Shown piece by piece: positions 12,166-23,520 of a stretch of 64,000 nt of DNA. The notes under the pieces are model-generated. The model worked only from the letters and a program-made list of their open reading frames with translations, did no database searches and was not told the origin of the DNA. Source of the DNA: Sciurus carolinensis (taxonomy: Eukaryota > Chordata > Mammalia > Rodentia > Sciuridae). The stretch is taken from positions 42,564,998 to 42,628,997 of the forward strand of contig NC_062223.1 of the NCBI RefSeq assembly GCF_902686445.1, in the 5' to 3' direction. Within the stretch, counting starts at the first letter, position 1. Every line of letters starts with the position of its first letter. Both the position numbers and the translations under genes were made by a program.

Positions 12166-13585
12166 CAGAGCAGAGCAGCTCCTGACTTACTCAAGGCTGG
12201 TTCCTTCCTTTCAACCCTATCTTTTCACTACAGATGGAAAGAACTGAGCATCCTTTTTGTTTTGAGTAGGAATGTGTTATCTAACAGGCTACATGCAACT
12301 GGAAAAGGTATCTTGTATGGTGTAGGCAGCATGCTGGGTTTGCTTCTCTTGTTCATAACCATCCTGTGTTGAGACCAGGCCTGCCCTGTCCCAGGGCACC
12401 TCGCTACCTGCCATTGCGGTCATCCAGGGTGTGTACCTGAGCTCTGTGGTAGTGCCATCTCCATAGCGAAGGGAGGTGGAGAATTGAGTGCTCTTCTGGA
12501 TAAAGGGCTCATCCAGTCTGGCATAATTGTGTAGTTCAAGGGGAAGGTGTTTGGAACAAGTAATTAAAGGTATTTGCTTTAATTTCTCTTATGACTTAGG
12601 AGGTGATTGCAGGGAGTCAAGTAAATATAAAAACTGAATATGGATAAACTCTCCACCTTTAATATGTCTTACTCCTATGATATATAGGCTCTTGACTTTC
12701 TTGGGAAGAAAGGGGAGCTAAACTGGGCAGCTGGCAAGATGAGGGGGCAAGGGGAGGAGGGAAGAGGAGCACTCAGAATATGCTAAAGGCAAATGTGGAT
12801 AGGAACAGATTGCAAGCAAACCATTTTTATTCTGGAAGTAACTTGTGGGCTGATGCAAATAAACGCAAATGAAGCGTGTCCCAGCATGGACTGGTGACCT
12901 GACTGGGCAGGTGATGTAGGACCAGTGAGGTGTCCCTCCTTCCCAAACAGGAGGCTGCTTAGTCAGCTCCTCTGAAACACCCTCTTCCTGTTCCCTCAGT
13001 GCCAGACAGTTGATATATAAAGAGGAGGATAAGCCTCCTGAAGCTTAGGGTAAGATTTTGCCTGTATTAGCACTCCTAAGATTAGGTAACTCATATCATC
13101 TTTCTGACCCAGTCAGGCAGTGGCATACTTTCTATTTCCAGGTAAACTGGGGATCCCCAATACCTATTTGAACAGCCTTAAGGTGAGGTAGAGCTGTAGG
13201 CTTGATATTTTGAAATGGACTACATGCTGTGGGTAGGGCTTCAAGTTTGGGCTGTATTTCCTTGGACAAACTCAGATCATATTTCTGTTCTTTCCCCTTC
13301 AAAAATATAGTGATCAATGGAAGAAAGTTGGAAATGAATGCCAAATTGGCATACAGTGTTGTTTTAGGATAATATGGTGGTTCTGCTTGTTGTCACTATG
13401 GAAGCAGAATGTTCCAGAACATTTGGCCCAGTCCCCTCATTATCCTGAGGTTCAAGATCAAAGTGAGTTGAGAGTCTGGGTTTTAATTCTAGCCCTGGCC
13501 AGTGGCTGCTGGACCAGAATTCTTTCTACTGTATCTATGCTCTGTGAGTTTGAAAGACTGTAAGAAAGAAGGAAATGAGGTGCCC
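12166..13585. other. Unique sequence without a gene
   Basis: No exon or RNA gene is supported. It carries the second arm of the 62-bp inverted duplication (12627-12688) and a weak MIR-like fragment at about 13460-13510. Reading frames here are short. Confidence 0.5.
12627..12688 (-). repeat. Arm of a 62-bp inverted duplication (partner 10873-10934)
   Basis: Reverse-complement match to 10873-10934 at 58 of 62 positions. The 1.69-kb spacer contains an L1ME fragment and a MaLR LTR. Confidence 0.8.
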
Positions 13586-13589
13586 CTCT

Positions 13590-13935
13590 GTCTTAGGCCA
13601 TTTGGGTTCCTATAGCAGAGGTCCTACATTGGGTGGCTTATAATAATAGAAATTTATTTTTCTCAGTTCTGGAGACTGGAAAGTTTAAGATCGAGGCAGT
13701 GAGTGGGAGATTCAGTGTCTGGTGAGGGCTTGGGTGTCTTCTCCAGTGGAAGGGGAGAAGAGCTACCTTGGCCTCTTTGATAAGGGCACTGATCCCACTC
13801 ACAAGGGCTCCAGCCTCATGACCTAATACTCATTTCCCAAAGACCCACCTCCCGACACCATCACCTTGGGGGTTAAGATTTCAGCATAAGCATTGTGGAA
13901 GGGGACACACAAGCTTTCTGACCCTGGCATCCAGC
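13590..13935 (-). mobile_element. MaLR (THE1/MST/MLT1-class) solo LTR
   Basis: Reversed MaLR LTR features: 'ccatttgggttcctatagc', 'ggcttataataatagaaatt', 'tctcagttctggagactgg', 'cctcatgacctaatactcat' and 'tttcagcataagcattgt'. More diverged than the copy at 11.75 kb. Confidence 0.75.
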
Positions 13936-15795
13936 CTAAGTCCTAAGACTATGGCTCAGTAATATTCTGGGCTTTCCCTCTTCCTGCCCAGGAAGGACAG
14001 AGCTTTAGAATTCATATTACCTATTTTACCTGTGACCCTGACTTCACCTTGGACATGTCCTTCCCAGGTTCTGGTTGGGCTGGAGCCCTGGGGTTCACCA
14101 TGGCTTGATGCTTCTCTCTCTGGATATCTTGGTGGTGGGGTAAGGTGGGGAAGGCCAGACTTCCCTTTGCTCCCCTGACCTGTAGTTCTCCAAAGTCTCA
14201 CACATAAAAGAAGGTTATCACTGTTTGGGCTTCATCAAAGAATAAAATAAATTAAAATTGAAAAATAACCATAAAATTGATAACCATAAAATTGCTACTC
14301 TCAGGGTTTGCCAAGAGATCTCATGAGAGGAAACTCAGTCCAGGTACCTGGCCTTAGCTTGTCCTCCTCAGAGGAAGTGATTTTCTTTCAGTCCTTCACT
14401 GGGCAAACCACATGCTGCCCACAGGGAACTGGTTTGACCCTCGGGTTCCCTCCCTGCTCAGGGACGGTCTGTAGTTGCCCACTGTGAGGTACTCTTGAAG
14501 TCAGAGCTAATCACTGTGGACAGCACAGTCAGGGACAGCCTCGGGACAATGTTGTCTCTGGCTGCTGTGAGAGCTCCCTTCCTTCTGGTCTTTGGGATCT
14601 TTTGGGTAACTGTAGCCCATAACTGTCACTCAGCACAGGGAGTACTCAGACTCTAAGGACAATTGGTTCAGGCAGCTCTCTCTCCCCTTTCATTGGAGAG
14701 GACCTCCATACCTACCAAGGAGAGAGACATTTTTCTCAAAGACAGTTGATTTTTCTCTGTATCCTCCATCTGTCTCAGAGAGAGCACTGGATTTTATTGT
14801 GCATAGCCCTTTCCTCATCTTTCAGCTTCCATGGAATGTCCAGTGACCCAGCCATGAAACAGGAATGGAACTCTGTCCTCTGCCTCTTCCAGATCCAGGG
14901 CCATGTGTCCCTGCTCACTCCTACTAGCTGAGATCTACAGCTTTGAGTTTACCTTGGTTTGCATCCTCCTTGGCTGGTAGAATGAGGGTCTTACAGTTGT
15001 GAAGGAGGAACTGAAGGTAAGGCTATGCAGTGAACTCTCGAGAGAAAAGCAGAAGGGAAGGGCCTCTGGCTTATTCCGACTCTTTCTGCTGGGTCACCTA
15101 GTAATTTTCTAAAGGCCAAATTCATGTTTATTCCTTGTTCTGAAGCTAGGGAATTTTCTTTTTCTATCAGGAGAGTTAAATGAGCTATGTGTTCTTTCAT
15201 ATATTTGAAAAGCAACCTTTTACTCCAACTTGTTTGGGTAGGTTGCATGTCCACCACCCTGGGCACCACTGGTGCAGATACCCAGAGTGATGGAGCAGTT
15301 CCCTGCAGTACCTGAGCGGCAGGGTGAGGCTTTGAAGACCCAGATGGGCGTGTCACTGATCCCTCCACACCTGGTCAAAGACATGTCGAGGGACAGGGTG
15401 TGGATCTCAGGTATATGCTGCAGAGTCCTGAAAAACTAAGATGGCGGACCTCTCTCTTGTCATAGCAGGGAGCGAGTGGGAGTTTGCCTTTTGGAAATAA
15501 GTTTGACCCTGGGATGGGGTAATGTTTGTTCCAGGGGCAAGAGAAGGTGATAGAGAGTGAACTAGAAAGGAGCTGAGGTGTGTGTGTGGGGACGGGGCTG
15601 GCAGGCTCCCTTTCTGAGTGGACTCCAGGATGCTCTGTCATAGGTACAGGAGAGTTTCAGGGGCTGTGGGAGCTCTTCTAGTGATTTCCAAGAGAAGAAA
15701 GCCACTGAGAGGAAGAAGAAATGTGTGAAGGAAAAGCATGATGATGAGAGAGCCTGTTCTCTCTTGTCCTTTAAAACCCGAGCATTTGTGGTAAA
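13936..15795. other. Unique, moderately GC-rich sequence without a gene
   Basis: No exon is supported. 14310-14700 has the look of an old LTR but I cannot name it. Frames at 14991-15368 and 15375-15641 on the minus strand show no domain or splice context. Confidence 0.45.
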
Positions 15796-16112
15796 CAGAT
15801 GGTCCCCAACACAATGATTTGACTTACCACTTTTTGACCTCTTTGTGGTGTGGGGACCTGTACAACTGTTCTGCTATTTGCTTTCAGTATAGTATTCAAT
15901 AAATTGTATGAGGTTTTCAATAACCTATGGTAAAATTGGCTTTGTGCCCAGTCGCAGGCTCATGTAGGTGTTGTGAGCACGTTTAAGGTAGGCTAGACTA
16001 AGCTAGGATGTTTCACAGGTCAGGTGTATTAAATGTTTTTTCAAAATACAGGATTCTCCACCCACAAGGGGCTTATTTGGGGGTAATGCCATTGTAAGAT
16101 GAAGATCATCTG
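15796..16112 (+). mobile_element. Tigger-class (TcMar) MITE, MER8-like
   Basis: Starts 'cagatggtccccaac' and ends 'agatcatctg', followed by TA. The interior matches a Tigger-derived MITE: 'agtatagtattcaataaatt', 'gagcacgtttaaggtaggct' and 'caggtgtattaaatg'. About 317 bp, near full length. No transposase is encoded. Confidence 0.75.
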
Positions 16113-16647
16113 TAATGTCCCTTTGGTATCCACATATTATTTTATGATACTTTCTTTCTTCATATTTATAACATTTTCACTTGATTATTTCCCTGAAGGA
16201 GACACAAAACCACAGAAGGGAATGTTCAAAGATGGGAGGGAAAGTGGTTGGTGAATTTTTTTCCACATTTGTAAAATGTCCTTGCGCATTTATCTGATTG
16301 CCTCTTGCTAGTTGCCAAATCCTAATTTGATTCAAGGCTTAATAATGGACACCAGTTTTGGAATTATTTTGCCATCTCTGCCCAGGACAGCAAGATGGCA
16401 GAAAGAACTGAAATGTGGGTGTCACCTCATGGGGGATGTGGCTGCTGTGGTTCGCTTGCAGCCATCTGTCCTTGAAGTGACCAGGGAAGGGATGGACTCC
16501 TGTATTAACTGGGGGCGGGGTGGGGAGGAGATCAGTGACCGGATTGGCCTCTGTCTTCAACGTGGCAGTTCTAGAATTCAGAGAAGTCTCCTGGAATATC
16601 TTGTGGGCAGCTCATTTTATTGCCAATTGGCAATAAAACATGGTGCC

Positions 16648-16760
16648 AATCATTCATTTAACAGATGCTTGCAGAGTGGCTGGCTCTCTGTTGGGCATTA
16701 GGACGGCCCTCTGGGAGACAGACAGGGCCATTGTCTGGCAGCCACATAAAGCCCAGCAGC
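16648..16760 (-). mobile_element. L2 LINE 3'-end fragment
   Basis: Reversed L2 terminus: 'cattcatttaacagatgctt' followed by 'ttgggcattagg' and a purine-rich stretch. Confidence 0.55.
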
Positions 16761-16864
16761 CTCGTACCCTAGGAGATACTGCGTCCTGGGCTTCTGCTAC
16801 CTGCTAGCAATCAAACCCTGACCAAAACTTAGTACAGGACTTGTGGCACTAATAAGGAACACAG

Positions 16865-16985
16865 AGATGTTTGAATCTAGGACCGGTTACTTACTGGACA
16901 AATGACTTGGCCTCATAGAGGACTACCCCTACTGTAAATGGAGGATAAGAGCATCTGCCTTAGAGGGTTGTAATCATGGTCATCT
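16865..16985 (+). mobile_element. MIR SINE fragment
   Basis: MIR core in forward orientation: 'tacttactggacaaatgact', 'tggcctcatag', 'ctgtaaatggaggataagag' and 'agagggttgtaatcatgg'. Confidence 0.65.
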
Positions 16986-17699
16986 ATTATTTGATTGAAA
17001 CTGGGACATTTGGTGCTCCACACGTTGGCTGATTTAAAACCTTTTACCATGTGAGCTCAGTTGTGCTTCTGTCCCTCTGGAACACCTAAAACTGGGCCTT
17101 CTAGAAGTAGAATACTTTCAAAAGATTCCATTTATGCATCCGCCCAACACACACATACACCTCACTGGTGCTGCCTTCCAGAAAAGACGGTCCTGAGGAT
17201 GCCAAGGCTGGATGAATGCTGAGGGGCTCAGGGCATCCCCTCTGGCGGGTTTTCTCAAGACCCTCTGCTGCCCTTGGGAACAACAGTGTGGGAACCTCAG
17301 GCCCTTTCTCTAGGCAGCCAAGGGTGGGCCTTGGGAGTCCCAGCTCTCTCAGATTTCTGTTCTGGCAAGAAGAAGTATGAATAACAAAGTCAATAAGCAT
17401 TTAATTGCTGTTTGGCCCTGGGAATTCCTAATAGTCCGTATGGAATTGCCCAGCAAGGCCCCTTCCCCTGAGCAGCTAAGAAGTCAGCTTTTCCCCAGTC
17501 CTGTGATGTCCATGGTCCCGGACACAGGGAGGCGCTGAAGCTCCACTTTTGCTGGAAGACAGTGGAATGCCCTCCCTGTCCAACCCAACCCTAAAAGATC
17601 ACCGTTCTCCTTTGTACTCCTGTGAGGTTGTGTTCTGTGTGACTTCCCATGTGGAAGGTTGACAAGGACTTAAGGAACAAAACAATGTGCATGCTTTCT

Positions 17700-18000
17700 T
17701 CAACCAGGAACAGAAAATTATGTATGCAATGCATTTTTCATCATACAAAATTTTAAAAATAGTTAAATAGCAAAAATAGTTAATAGCAAAAGACCTCCAT
17801 ACACCACCCTGTGAGAATAGTGTTCAATGCACGTGCGTGTATGTGTGTGTGAATGTGCAACACACATGGAACAGGACAGTTGTGAGTGACTTTTATTTAT
17901 TTATCAAGATAATGTGTCACTCAACAAACTACTTTTGTCAAGTACTCTTTCACTTAAAAATAACCCAGTGAATTTTTCCCACACATTTTTTCCAAAGTGA
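17700..18000 (+). mobile_element. L1ME-like LINE fragment
   Basis: Low-GC stretch with the L1ME 3' region pattern, ending 'tctttcacttaaaaata' and 'ttttcccacacatttttt'. Contains a small GT-rich patch near 17830-17860. Confidence 0.5.
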
Positions 18001-18389
18001 CTTTGGATATCTGAGACTCTTCAATCCTGGGTTGGAAGCCCTAAGAAGGTAGGAGGGTTAAAAATGAAAAACAAGACATCTCAGTGGAAAGTCCGAATGG
18101 AAGTGAGAGAGGTGCAAATGGCTCCCATTTTGGCAGCTGCAGAACAGCATCTGAGCAGTAGTTTTTTGCCTGGTGGGTACAAGGCAAGTCGTTTTTCCTA
18201 AGATGAGAAGAGTGGTCACATCCTGTCCATATCCCCAGGATGCCTTCTTCCCCAATCCTGCCCCACTTCCTTCTGGGCTGGTTGACAGTCATGTGGGGGT
18301 GGGTTTTCCCAGCTACCCAGGTGGAACATGGAACTATCTCTGGGAAGGAGGCATTTTGGGGTAGGGGAGGGTACATGCAAAGTAGAAAT

Positions 18390-18563
18390 AGTGGTGTAGG
18401 TTTTGTTGCAAGACTGATGAGGCTTCAAATCTCAGCTCTGTTACTTGCTACCCAGCTGGGCAACCTCATACAAATTACTTCATCACTAAGAGCATCATTT
18501 GTAAAATGTGGCAATAAAACTCCTCTGGCAGGATTGTCATCTGTAGGAAGTCTGTAGCATATG
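18390..18563 (+). mobile_element. MIR SINE, left part, split by MER2
   Basis: MIR core reads 'tctgttacttgctacccagc', 'aacctcatacaaattacttc' and 'gcatcatttgtaaaatgtgg'. The MIR continues after the MER2 insertion at 18905-18943 with 'agcacaggaactggcagtaa'. Confidence 0.8.
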
Positions 18564-18904
18564 CAATCGGCCCTCTTAATCTGTGGGTTTCACTTCCGTG
18601 GATTCAGTCAATTGCAGATCTAGAATACTCGAGAACAACGTATGTCTGTAATGAGTGTGTATAGACTTTTTCTTGTCTCTATTCCCTCAATTATATATAT
18701 ATATATATAGCAGCTATTTACATAGCATTTACATTGTATTAGGCATTATGAGTAATCTAGAGATGATTTAAAGTATATCAGAGTATGTGTGCAGGTTATG
18801 CAAAGTGCTACCCCATTTTATATAAGGAACTTGTGCATATCCACTGATCTTGGCATCCATGGGGCTCCTGGAACCAGTGTCCTGAAGATGCTGACAGGTG
18901 ACTG
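18564..18904 (-). mobile_element. Full-length MER2 (Tigger-derived MITE) nested in a MIR
   Basis: Both ends are present: 'caatcggccctcttaatctg' on the left and 'gctgacaggtgactg' on the right, followed by TA. The interior has 'tagcatttacattgtatt', 'gagatgatttaaagtatatc' and 'ccatggggctcctggaacca'. The 341-bp length equals the family norm. The left TA target copy has decayed to TG. It carries a short TA microsatellite at about 18692-18708. Confidence 0.88.
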
Positions 18905-18943
18905 TATAATAGAGCACAGGAACTGGCAGTAAAAAGTGCTGTT
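18905..18943 (+). mobile_element. MIR SINE, right part, after MER2
   Basis: Continues the MIR interrupted at 18563, giving a clean nested insertion and a relative age: MIR first, MER2 second. Confidence 0.65.
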
Positions 18944-18997
18944 TTTTTTTTTTTTTTTTTTTCTTTTGGTGTGTGTGTGTCTGTGTGTGTGTGTGTT
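18942..18997. repeat. Poly-T followed by GT microsatellite
   Basis: 21 T at 18942-18962, then a mostly pure GT repeat at 18969-18997. Confidence 0.95.
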
Positions 18998-19002
18998 TGC
19001 TA

Positions 19003-19195
19003 AGTGTTAGATGTGAATATTTTAAGGTTTCCAGGTGGTACCGTCTGTTACAACTACTCAATTCTGCCATTGCAGCCTGAAGGCAGCCATGGACAATATG
19101 TGAGTGAATCAGCATGGATACCTGTCAGTAAAACTTTATGTACAAAACAGAGGGCAGGCTGGATTTGACCTGGGGCTGTAGCAGGCCTGACTACT
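19003..19195 (+). mobile_element. hAT-Charlie group DNA transposon remnant
   Basis: Interior features: 'tgtgaatattttaaggttt', 'gttacaactactcaattctg', 'gcagccatggacaatatgtg' and 'cagtaaaactttatgtaca', then the 'ggctggatttgacctgg' block. This is a mammal-wide non-autonomous hAT (MER1-group) element. The outer ends are worn. The exact family name is not certain, and strand is nominal. Confidence 0.7.
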
Positions 19196-19227
19196 TCCAG
19201 TCAGCCGGGTCCAATAGGCATGCTTTC

Positions 19228-19355
19228 AATCATGCATTCTCTTATTTATTCTTCCACAAATATTTCTGAGCATCCGAGTTTTATCATGCACTGGAAAGAT
19301 GTGTGCTGTGTGCTGTGGGTGTCCTGTGTTGGGAAACGTAGGTGCAGAAGGCAGT
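19228..19355 (+). repeat. First copy of a local direct duplication (second at 20886-21013)
   Basis: About 128 bp shared with 20886-21013 at roughly 90% overall and higher over 19278-19355, which includes identical 'gtcctgtgttgggaaacgta'. Part of the unit resembles an L2 3' end in reverse ('cttccacaaatatttctgag'). The shared downstream sequence is too similar for two independent ancient L2 insertions. Confidence 0.75.
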
Positions 19356-19773
19356 CCCTGTCCAATAGGAACATAACAGGAATCAAATACGTCACAATGG
19401 ATTTTCTCATAATCACATCAAGAAGGAAGGAGAAACAGGATGTGTTTTATTTACCTCACTGTATTCAAACTATTATTACTCCAACATGTAATTGATATGA
19501 AAAACACTTACTGAGGCATTTAATGTTATTTTTTGTATCATTTTCAAAATTTGCTGTGTAGTTTATACTTAGGGCATGTTGCATTTCATGCTCAATAACA
19601 GCAAGGGATACAAAACTCTAGTTAGTGCTTCTTAAAGTGCAGGTCTTAACAGTTCAGGGGGGCAGAACATCCATTTATGAGAAAAAGGTCCAATTTTCAA
19701 AATGAAATGGAGACAAATAGAAACTCAGAATACAATAATTACTCCCTTATTTGACTTTTGCTTTTTGTGCTTT

Positions 19774-20087
19774 GTTACTTATGGTCAACCAGAAGGAGGG
19801 TGAGTGTAGTATCATAAGATATTTTGAGAGAGGAAAAAAAATGGCTAGATTCACATAACTTATTATAGTATATCACTATAGTTTTATTTCATTATTAGTT
19901 ACTATTGCTAATCTTACTATGCAAAGTCTATAAATTAAACTTAAACACAGGTATGCATGTATAGGAAAAATACAGTACATACAGGGTTCAGTATAGATAG
20001 TACACTGAGTATGTACAGAGTATACTGTGCCACCTGTATCCATCAGGGGTCTTGGACCTGTGCCCCATGGATAAAGGAGAACCATTG
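19774..20087 (-). mobile_element. Tigger-class DNA transposon remnant, minus strand
   Basis: Reads 'gttacttatggtcaacc', 'agatattttgagagagg', 'tctataaattaaactta', 'ggtatgcatgtataggaaaa' and ends 'ggagaaccattg' before TA. It is the same family as the plus-strand copy at 25132-25618. The 176-codon frame across 19876-20406 is explained by this element plus the ID that follows. Confidence 0.8.
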
Positions 20088-20123
20088 TACACTGCATGCA
20101 GAAAGGATATGGATTATTTCTTG

Positions 20124-20157
20124 TTTTTTTTTTTTTTTCTCTGTGTGTGTGTGTATG
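20124..20157. repeat. Poly-T followed by GT microsatellite
   Basis: 15 T at 20124-20138 then a GT repeat, similar in layout to 18942-18997. Confidence 0.9.
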
Positions 20158-20257
20158 TAAGTGTGGCACATGTGTGTGCATAAGTGTGCACACTGGGTCA
20201 TGATGGGAAATGGAAGACAAGGTTTTCTTCCAGTGGGATGGACAAACATGTTTGAAG

Positions 20258-20387
20258 GGCTGGGGTTGTAGCTCAGTGGTAGAGAGCTTGCCTAGCAGGT
20301 GTAAGGCACTGGGTTCGATTCTCAGCACCAGATATAAGTAAATTAACAAAATGATGGTCCATTGACAACTAACAAAATTAAAAAAAA
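20258..20387 (+). mobile_element. ID SINE with squirrel-type extended tail
   Basis: ID body 'gctggggttgtagctcag', 'gtagagagcttgcctagc' and 'gggttcgattctcagcacc', then an A-rich extension of about 55 bp ending in poly-A. Identical 14-bp target-site duplications (AAACATGTTTGAAG) lie at 20244-20257 and 20388-20401. The intact duplications and low body divergence indicate a fairly young insertion. Confidence 0.95.
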
Positions 20388-20885
20388 AAACATGTTTGAA
20401 GTTCAAAGCTTGTGCTCTATAGTCAAGGAGTTTCTTTTATTTGTTTTTTGTATTTTAATCAGGCTGAGACACTTCTTCCTCACACAGGCTGTGCTGGCGA
20501 CCAGTTATCTCTTGACCAATTGAATGTCTAAAACCAGCCAAACCAGTTACTGAATCATGGTGACCACTGAGCAATACAAAATTGAAATTGCAAACTTAAA
20601 ACTTCATGATCTCTATACGTAGTCGGGAGGAATTCTCATTTTCAGAGAGCAAACTGAAACTGGGAGAAGCAAAATGCTTCATGAAGACCTAGAGGCCTGG
20701 GAAGGAGCTTGGGAGGAGGAGGAGGAGGAGCTGCATGTACGCACCCTGGGGAACAGGGGTTGCCTGGGGCTCTTCACATGTGAATGGGAAACTGGGTCAG
20801 TTCACCAGGTGGTTTAGGTGTCACAAGTCAGTGTTGCTTGGAATATTTGAATACATGAAAACAAAGCTAAAGGCATATTGCTTTA

Positions 20886-21013
20886 AATCATGCATTTTTA
20901 AAATTGATTCTTCCACAAATATTTCCGAGCATCCAAGGTAATCATGCACTGGAAAGACGTGTGTTGTGTGCTGTGTGTGTCCTGTGTTGGGAAACGTAGG
21001 TGCAGAAGGCAGT
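20886..21013 (+). repeat. Second copy of a local direct duplication (first at 19228-19355)
   Basis: Direct repeat of 19228-19355 beginning 'aatcatgcatt' and ending 'gtgcagaaggcagt'. The two copies are offset by 1,658 bp. Sequence diverges sharply after the right boundary. Confidence 0.75.
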
Positions 21014-21024
21014 TTCCACTTGGA

Positions 21025-21195
21025 TGAGTCCCAGGACACAGGGAGCAACTGGGTCTAAGTCCTGTCTCCACCACTTCAAGACTGTGCGGTTGAGCCATGT
21101 GCACTGAGATCAGCTTCCTCACCTATAAAATGGGACTTCAGAAAGGAAGAATATATGTTAAGAGTGTTTAGCGTGCAAAACTCAATATGAGTAAG
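21025..21195 (+). mobile_element. MIR SINE
   Basis: MIR core: 'gtctaagtcctgtctccacc', 'gcttcctcacctataaaatg', 'agaatatatgttaagagtg' and 'agcgtgcaaaactcaatatg'. Confidence 0.75.
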
Positions 21196-21199
21196 TTTT

Positions 21200-22350
21200 C
21201 ATAATAACAAGCTGCAGAGTCTAAACGTGGAATGGGTCTTGGTCATTTCCTCTTCCTTCCAGAAGGGTGCAGTGTGAGGCTGAGAAAGGTATTTGGCTTC
21301 TCTGATTTTAATGTCCTGATTTTTAAGATTCACTGACTGCATTTTTAAGATATCTTTCCTCCACCATTCACAGCTCACTCCTACACATGTACAGTATCTG
21401 TCAGGAATTCAATATTCACGGAAAAATGGCCCAGACACATTTAAAAAACAAACAAACAAATAGGCCCTTCAGTGGTTACCATGGCAGCCGAACACTCTCT
21501 TGTGAATTATTCAGAAGTGAATTATTAATGAGCTTTGTCCATAAACACACCCATTGTTTTCAAGGGGAAGGTCATGTGTCTTTCATAATGAGGAGGTCAC
21601 AGTGCTGGACGGGTTCTTGTTGCTTCGTCCAGTGTGGGAAAGATCTGACCAAGCCAGCCATTCACATGGCTCTCTGCTGGCCAAAGACCCTATTTGCCTG
21701 GTGTTTTGGGGTTGTGTAAAAGGCTGGGCCCCTCTCTGAGTCACTCTTCCAGAGGCAGGAAGCGTAAGCTGGCCTTTCTTCCTGTCAGAAAGATTGGACC
21801 CATTGCTGTTTAGATAATCCTCTCGCACAAATTGAGGCTGCCAACTCCAGCGACGGGTTGACTGGATGAAGCCACACACCAATTCTTCAAGAGGGTGAAG
21901 GAGGCCACCAGGAGACGAGACCGTTGGGGCCTTTTCTGCAACTTATTGAAATATAGATTTCAATAAGTTCATTTAAATTTAATAAAAAGCACTGCAGGTT
22001 AGTCATGGAGAAGCTTCTCCAAGAAGGCAGTTTTAAGTCAACTTACTCCATCCTTCTGATCACCACATACATAATATGGGTTTAATAATAGCACGAAGGC
22101 AGATGCATGTGTATGGCGAAATTCCTGCCACGTGGCAAGTCCCTTATATGTTAGCAGTTGCTGTCAAAACGATTTATCCCTAGACCACATATCAATATTT
22201 CTCAACATTGAATCTCCTGAAATCTGTTACGATAGTCAAAATACAATCTTTTAAAGCTGACATTTTTTTCATCCTCGAAAATGAAAATTGATTTCCTTTT
22301 ACTTTTTTTTTTTTTTTTTCAAAGGAACATGCTTGAAATTGCCATCCAAG
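21200..22350. other. Unique sequence without a gene
   Basis: No exon is supported. Poly-T at 22304-22319. Frames at 21387-21719 (plus) and 21583-21882 (minus) overlap each other and lack splice or domain support. Confidence 0.5.
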
Positions 22351-22586
22351 CTGGGCGCAGTGGCTTATGCCTATAATCCCAGCAACTCTGGAGGCTGAGG
22401 CAGGAGGATTGCAAGTTTAGGGCCAGCCTCAGCAACTTAGTGAGGCTCTAAACAACATAGTGAGACCTCGTCTCAAAATAAAAAATAAAAAGGAATGGGG
22501 TGCAGCTCAGTGGTTAAGTAGCCCTGGATTCAATCTCTGGTACAAAAAAAAAAAAAAAAAAAAAGAAAAGAAAAAAAAGAGAAAAA
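22351..22586 (+). mobile_element. Full-length B1-dID (MEN-like) SINE
   Basis: B1 half 'ctgggcgcagtggcttatgc' through 'ctggaggctgaggcagga', then the linker with 'gagacctcgtctcaaaata', then the ID half 'gcagctcagtggttaagtag' and 'ggattcaatctctggtac', then a poly-A tail with G interruptions. Target-site duplications of 16 bp with two mismatches are at 22335-22350 and 22587-22602. Confidence 0.95.
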
Positions 22587-22602
22587 GAAATTGCCATTTA
22601 AG

Positions 22603-23320
22603 TAGTAACATACTGATGTCTTTTCTTCAGCACTTCAATGTTCAGTTTTGGTTTACACTGATATCCCTGAATGTCATTGCCACATGTCCGAAGGTATCTG
22701 TGAAAAATAAAAACCCATACATATATACACACACGCGACTATATATGTACATTTATAGTCACACACATACAACGTGTATGACACAGCGAAAGAAGGATAG
22801 ATGAGAAAAGACAAGATGGGCCTAAGAATTTAGGAATTCTATTGAGGAGACATACCTGGTATTGTAAAAGAAATGTAGCAGGGAACATGGCTGAGATCCA
22901 GAGAAAAGAAAAAGGTCGTTATTTTTAAAGAACTGTTTTTCTCCTTGCTTCCATCTCCTCTGGCTAAATTGTTCTGTGATGAGACAAATTCCACTCAGGG
23001 CTCCAAACAGAGAATCTTTGCACTCAAAGTTTTTTTGTTTTTAATCACTAAATCATTACATAAGATTGATTAGAAGATACTGAGGAGAATCCAAGGAAAC
23101 AGAAAAATAAAACCAAGCTCTGTGTCTTTAAAGAAACACGCCTTGGGGACACATGAAGTAGGAGAAGGGACGACTGGCCTGGCTCGCCGTGGAACTGGTA
23201 TTCTGAAACAACTCACAGGCCCTGAACAGTGTGTCTTTAAGATTTTCTTAAAAGGACATTTTAATTCCATCCATAACCCTCCTCAGGGTCTTCTGCCTGA
23301 GGAGAATAGAAGGCAAAGCA
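22603..23320. other. Unique sequence without a gene
   Basis: Contains a CA/TA-rich microsatellite-like patch at about 22715-22780. No exon or named repeat is supported. Confidence 0.5.
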
Positions 23321-23324
23321 CTGC

Positions 23325-23520
23325 AAAATCTACAGGCTTTAGAACCAGACAGGCAAGCTCTGTGGCCTTTAGGAAATTGCCTAACCTCTCTGAGCCCCAG
23401 TTCACCTGTCAAGAAAAAGGGAAATAATACTACTTCCTTGCAGGGTCATCATGAGGATGAAACAGGAAACCCTCTGACATGTGCTTGTCCTGTTAGAGAT
23501 TCTTAACACCTCTTAGCTCT
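23325..23520 (+). mobile_element. MIR SINE
   Basis: MIR consensus features in order: 'gctttagaaccagacaggca', 'aaattgcctaacctctctga', 'gccccagttcacctgtc', 'agggtcatcatgaggatga'. Well preserved for its age. Confidence 0.9.

Noticed and set aside
18942..20157. Similar order of Tigger, poly-T and GT repeat at 18.6-19.0 kb and 19.8-20.16 kb, suggesting a larger duplication
   Set aside because: The two Tigger elements belong to different families (MER2 versus another), and the unique bases between them do not align. Only 19228-19355 and 20886-21013 are truly duplicated.
19876..20406. 176-codon minus-strand frame
   Set aside because: It crosses an ID SINE, a GT repeat and a Tigger remnant, so it is a composite of repeats.
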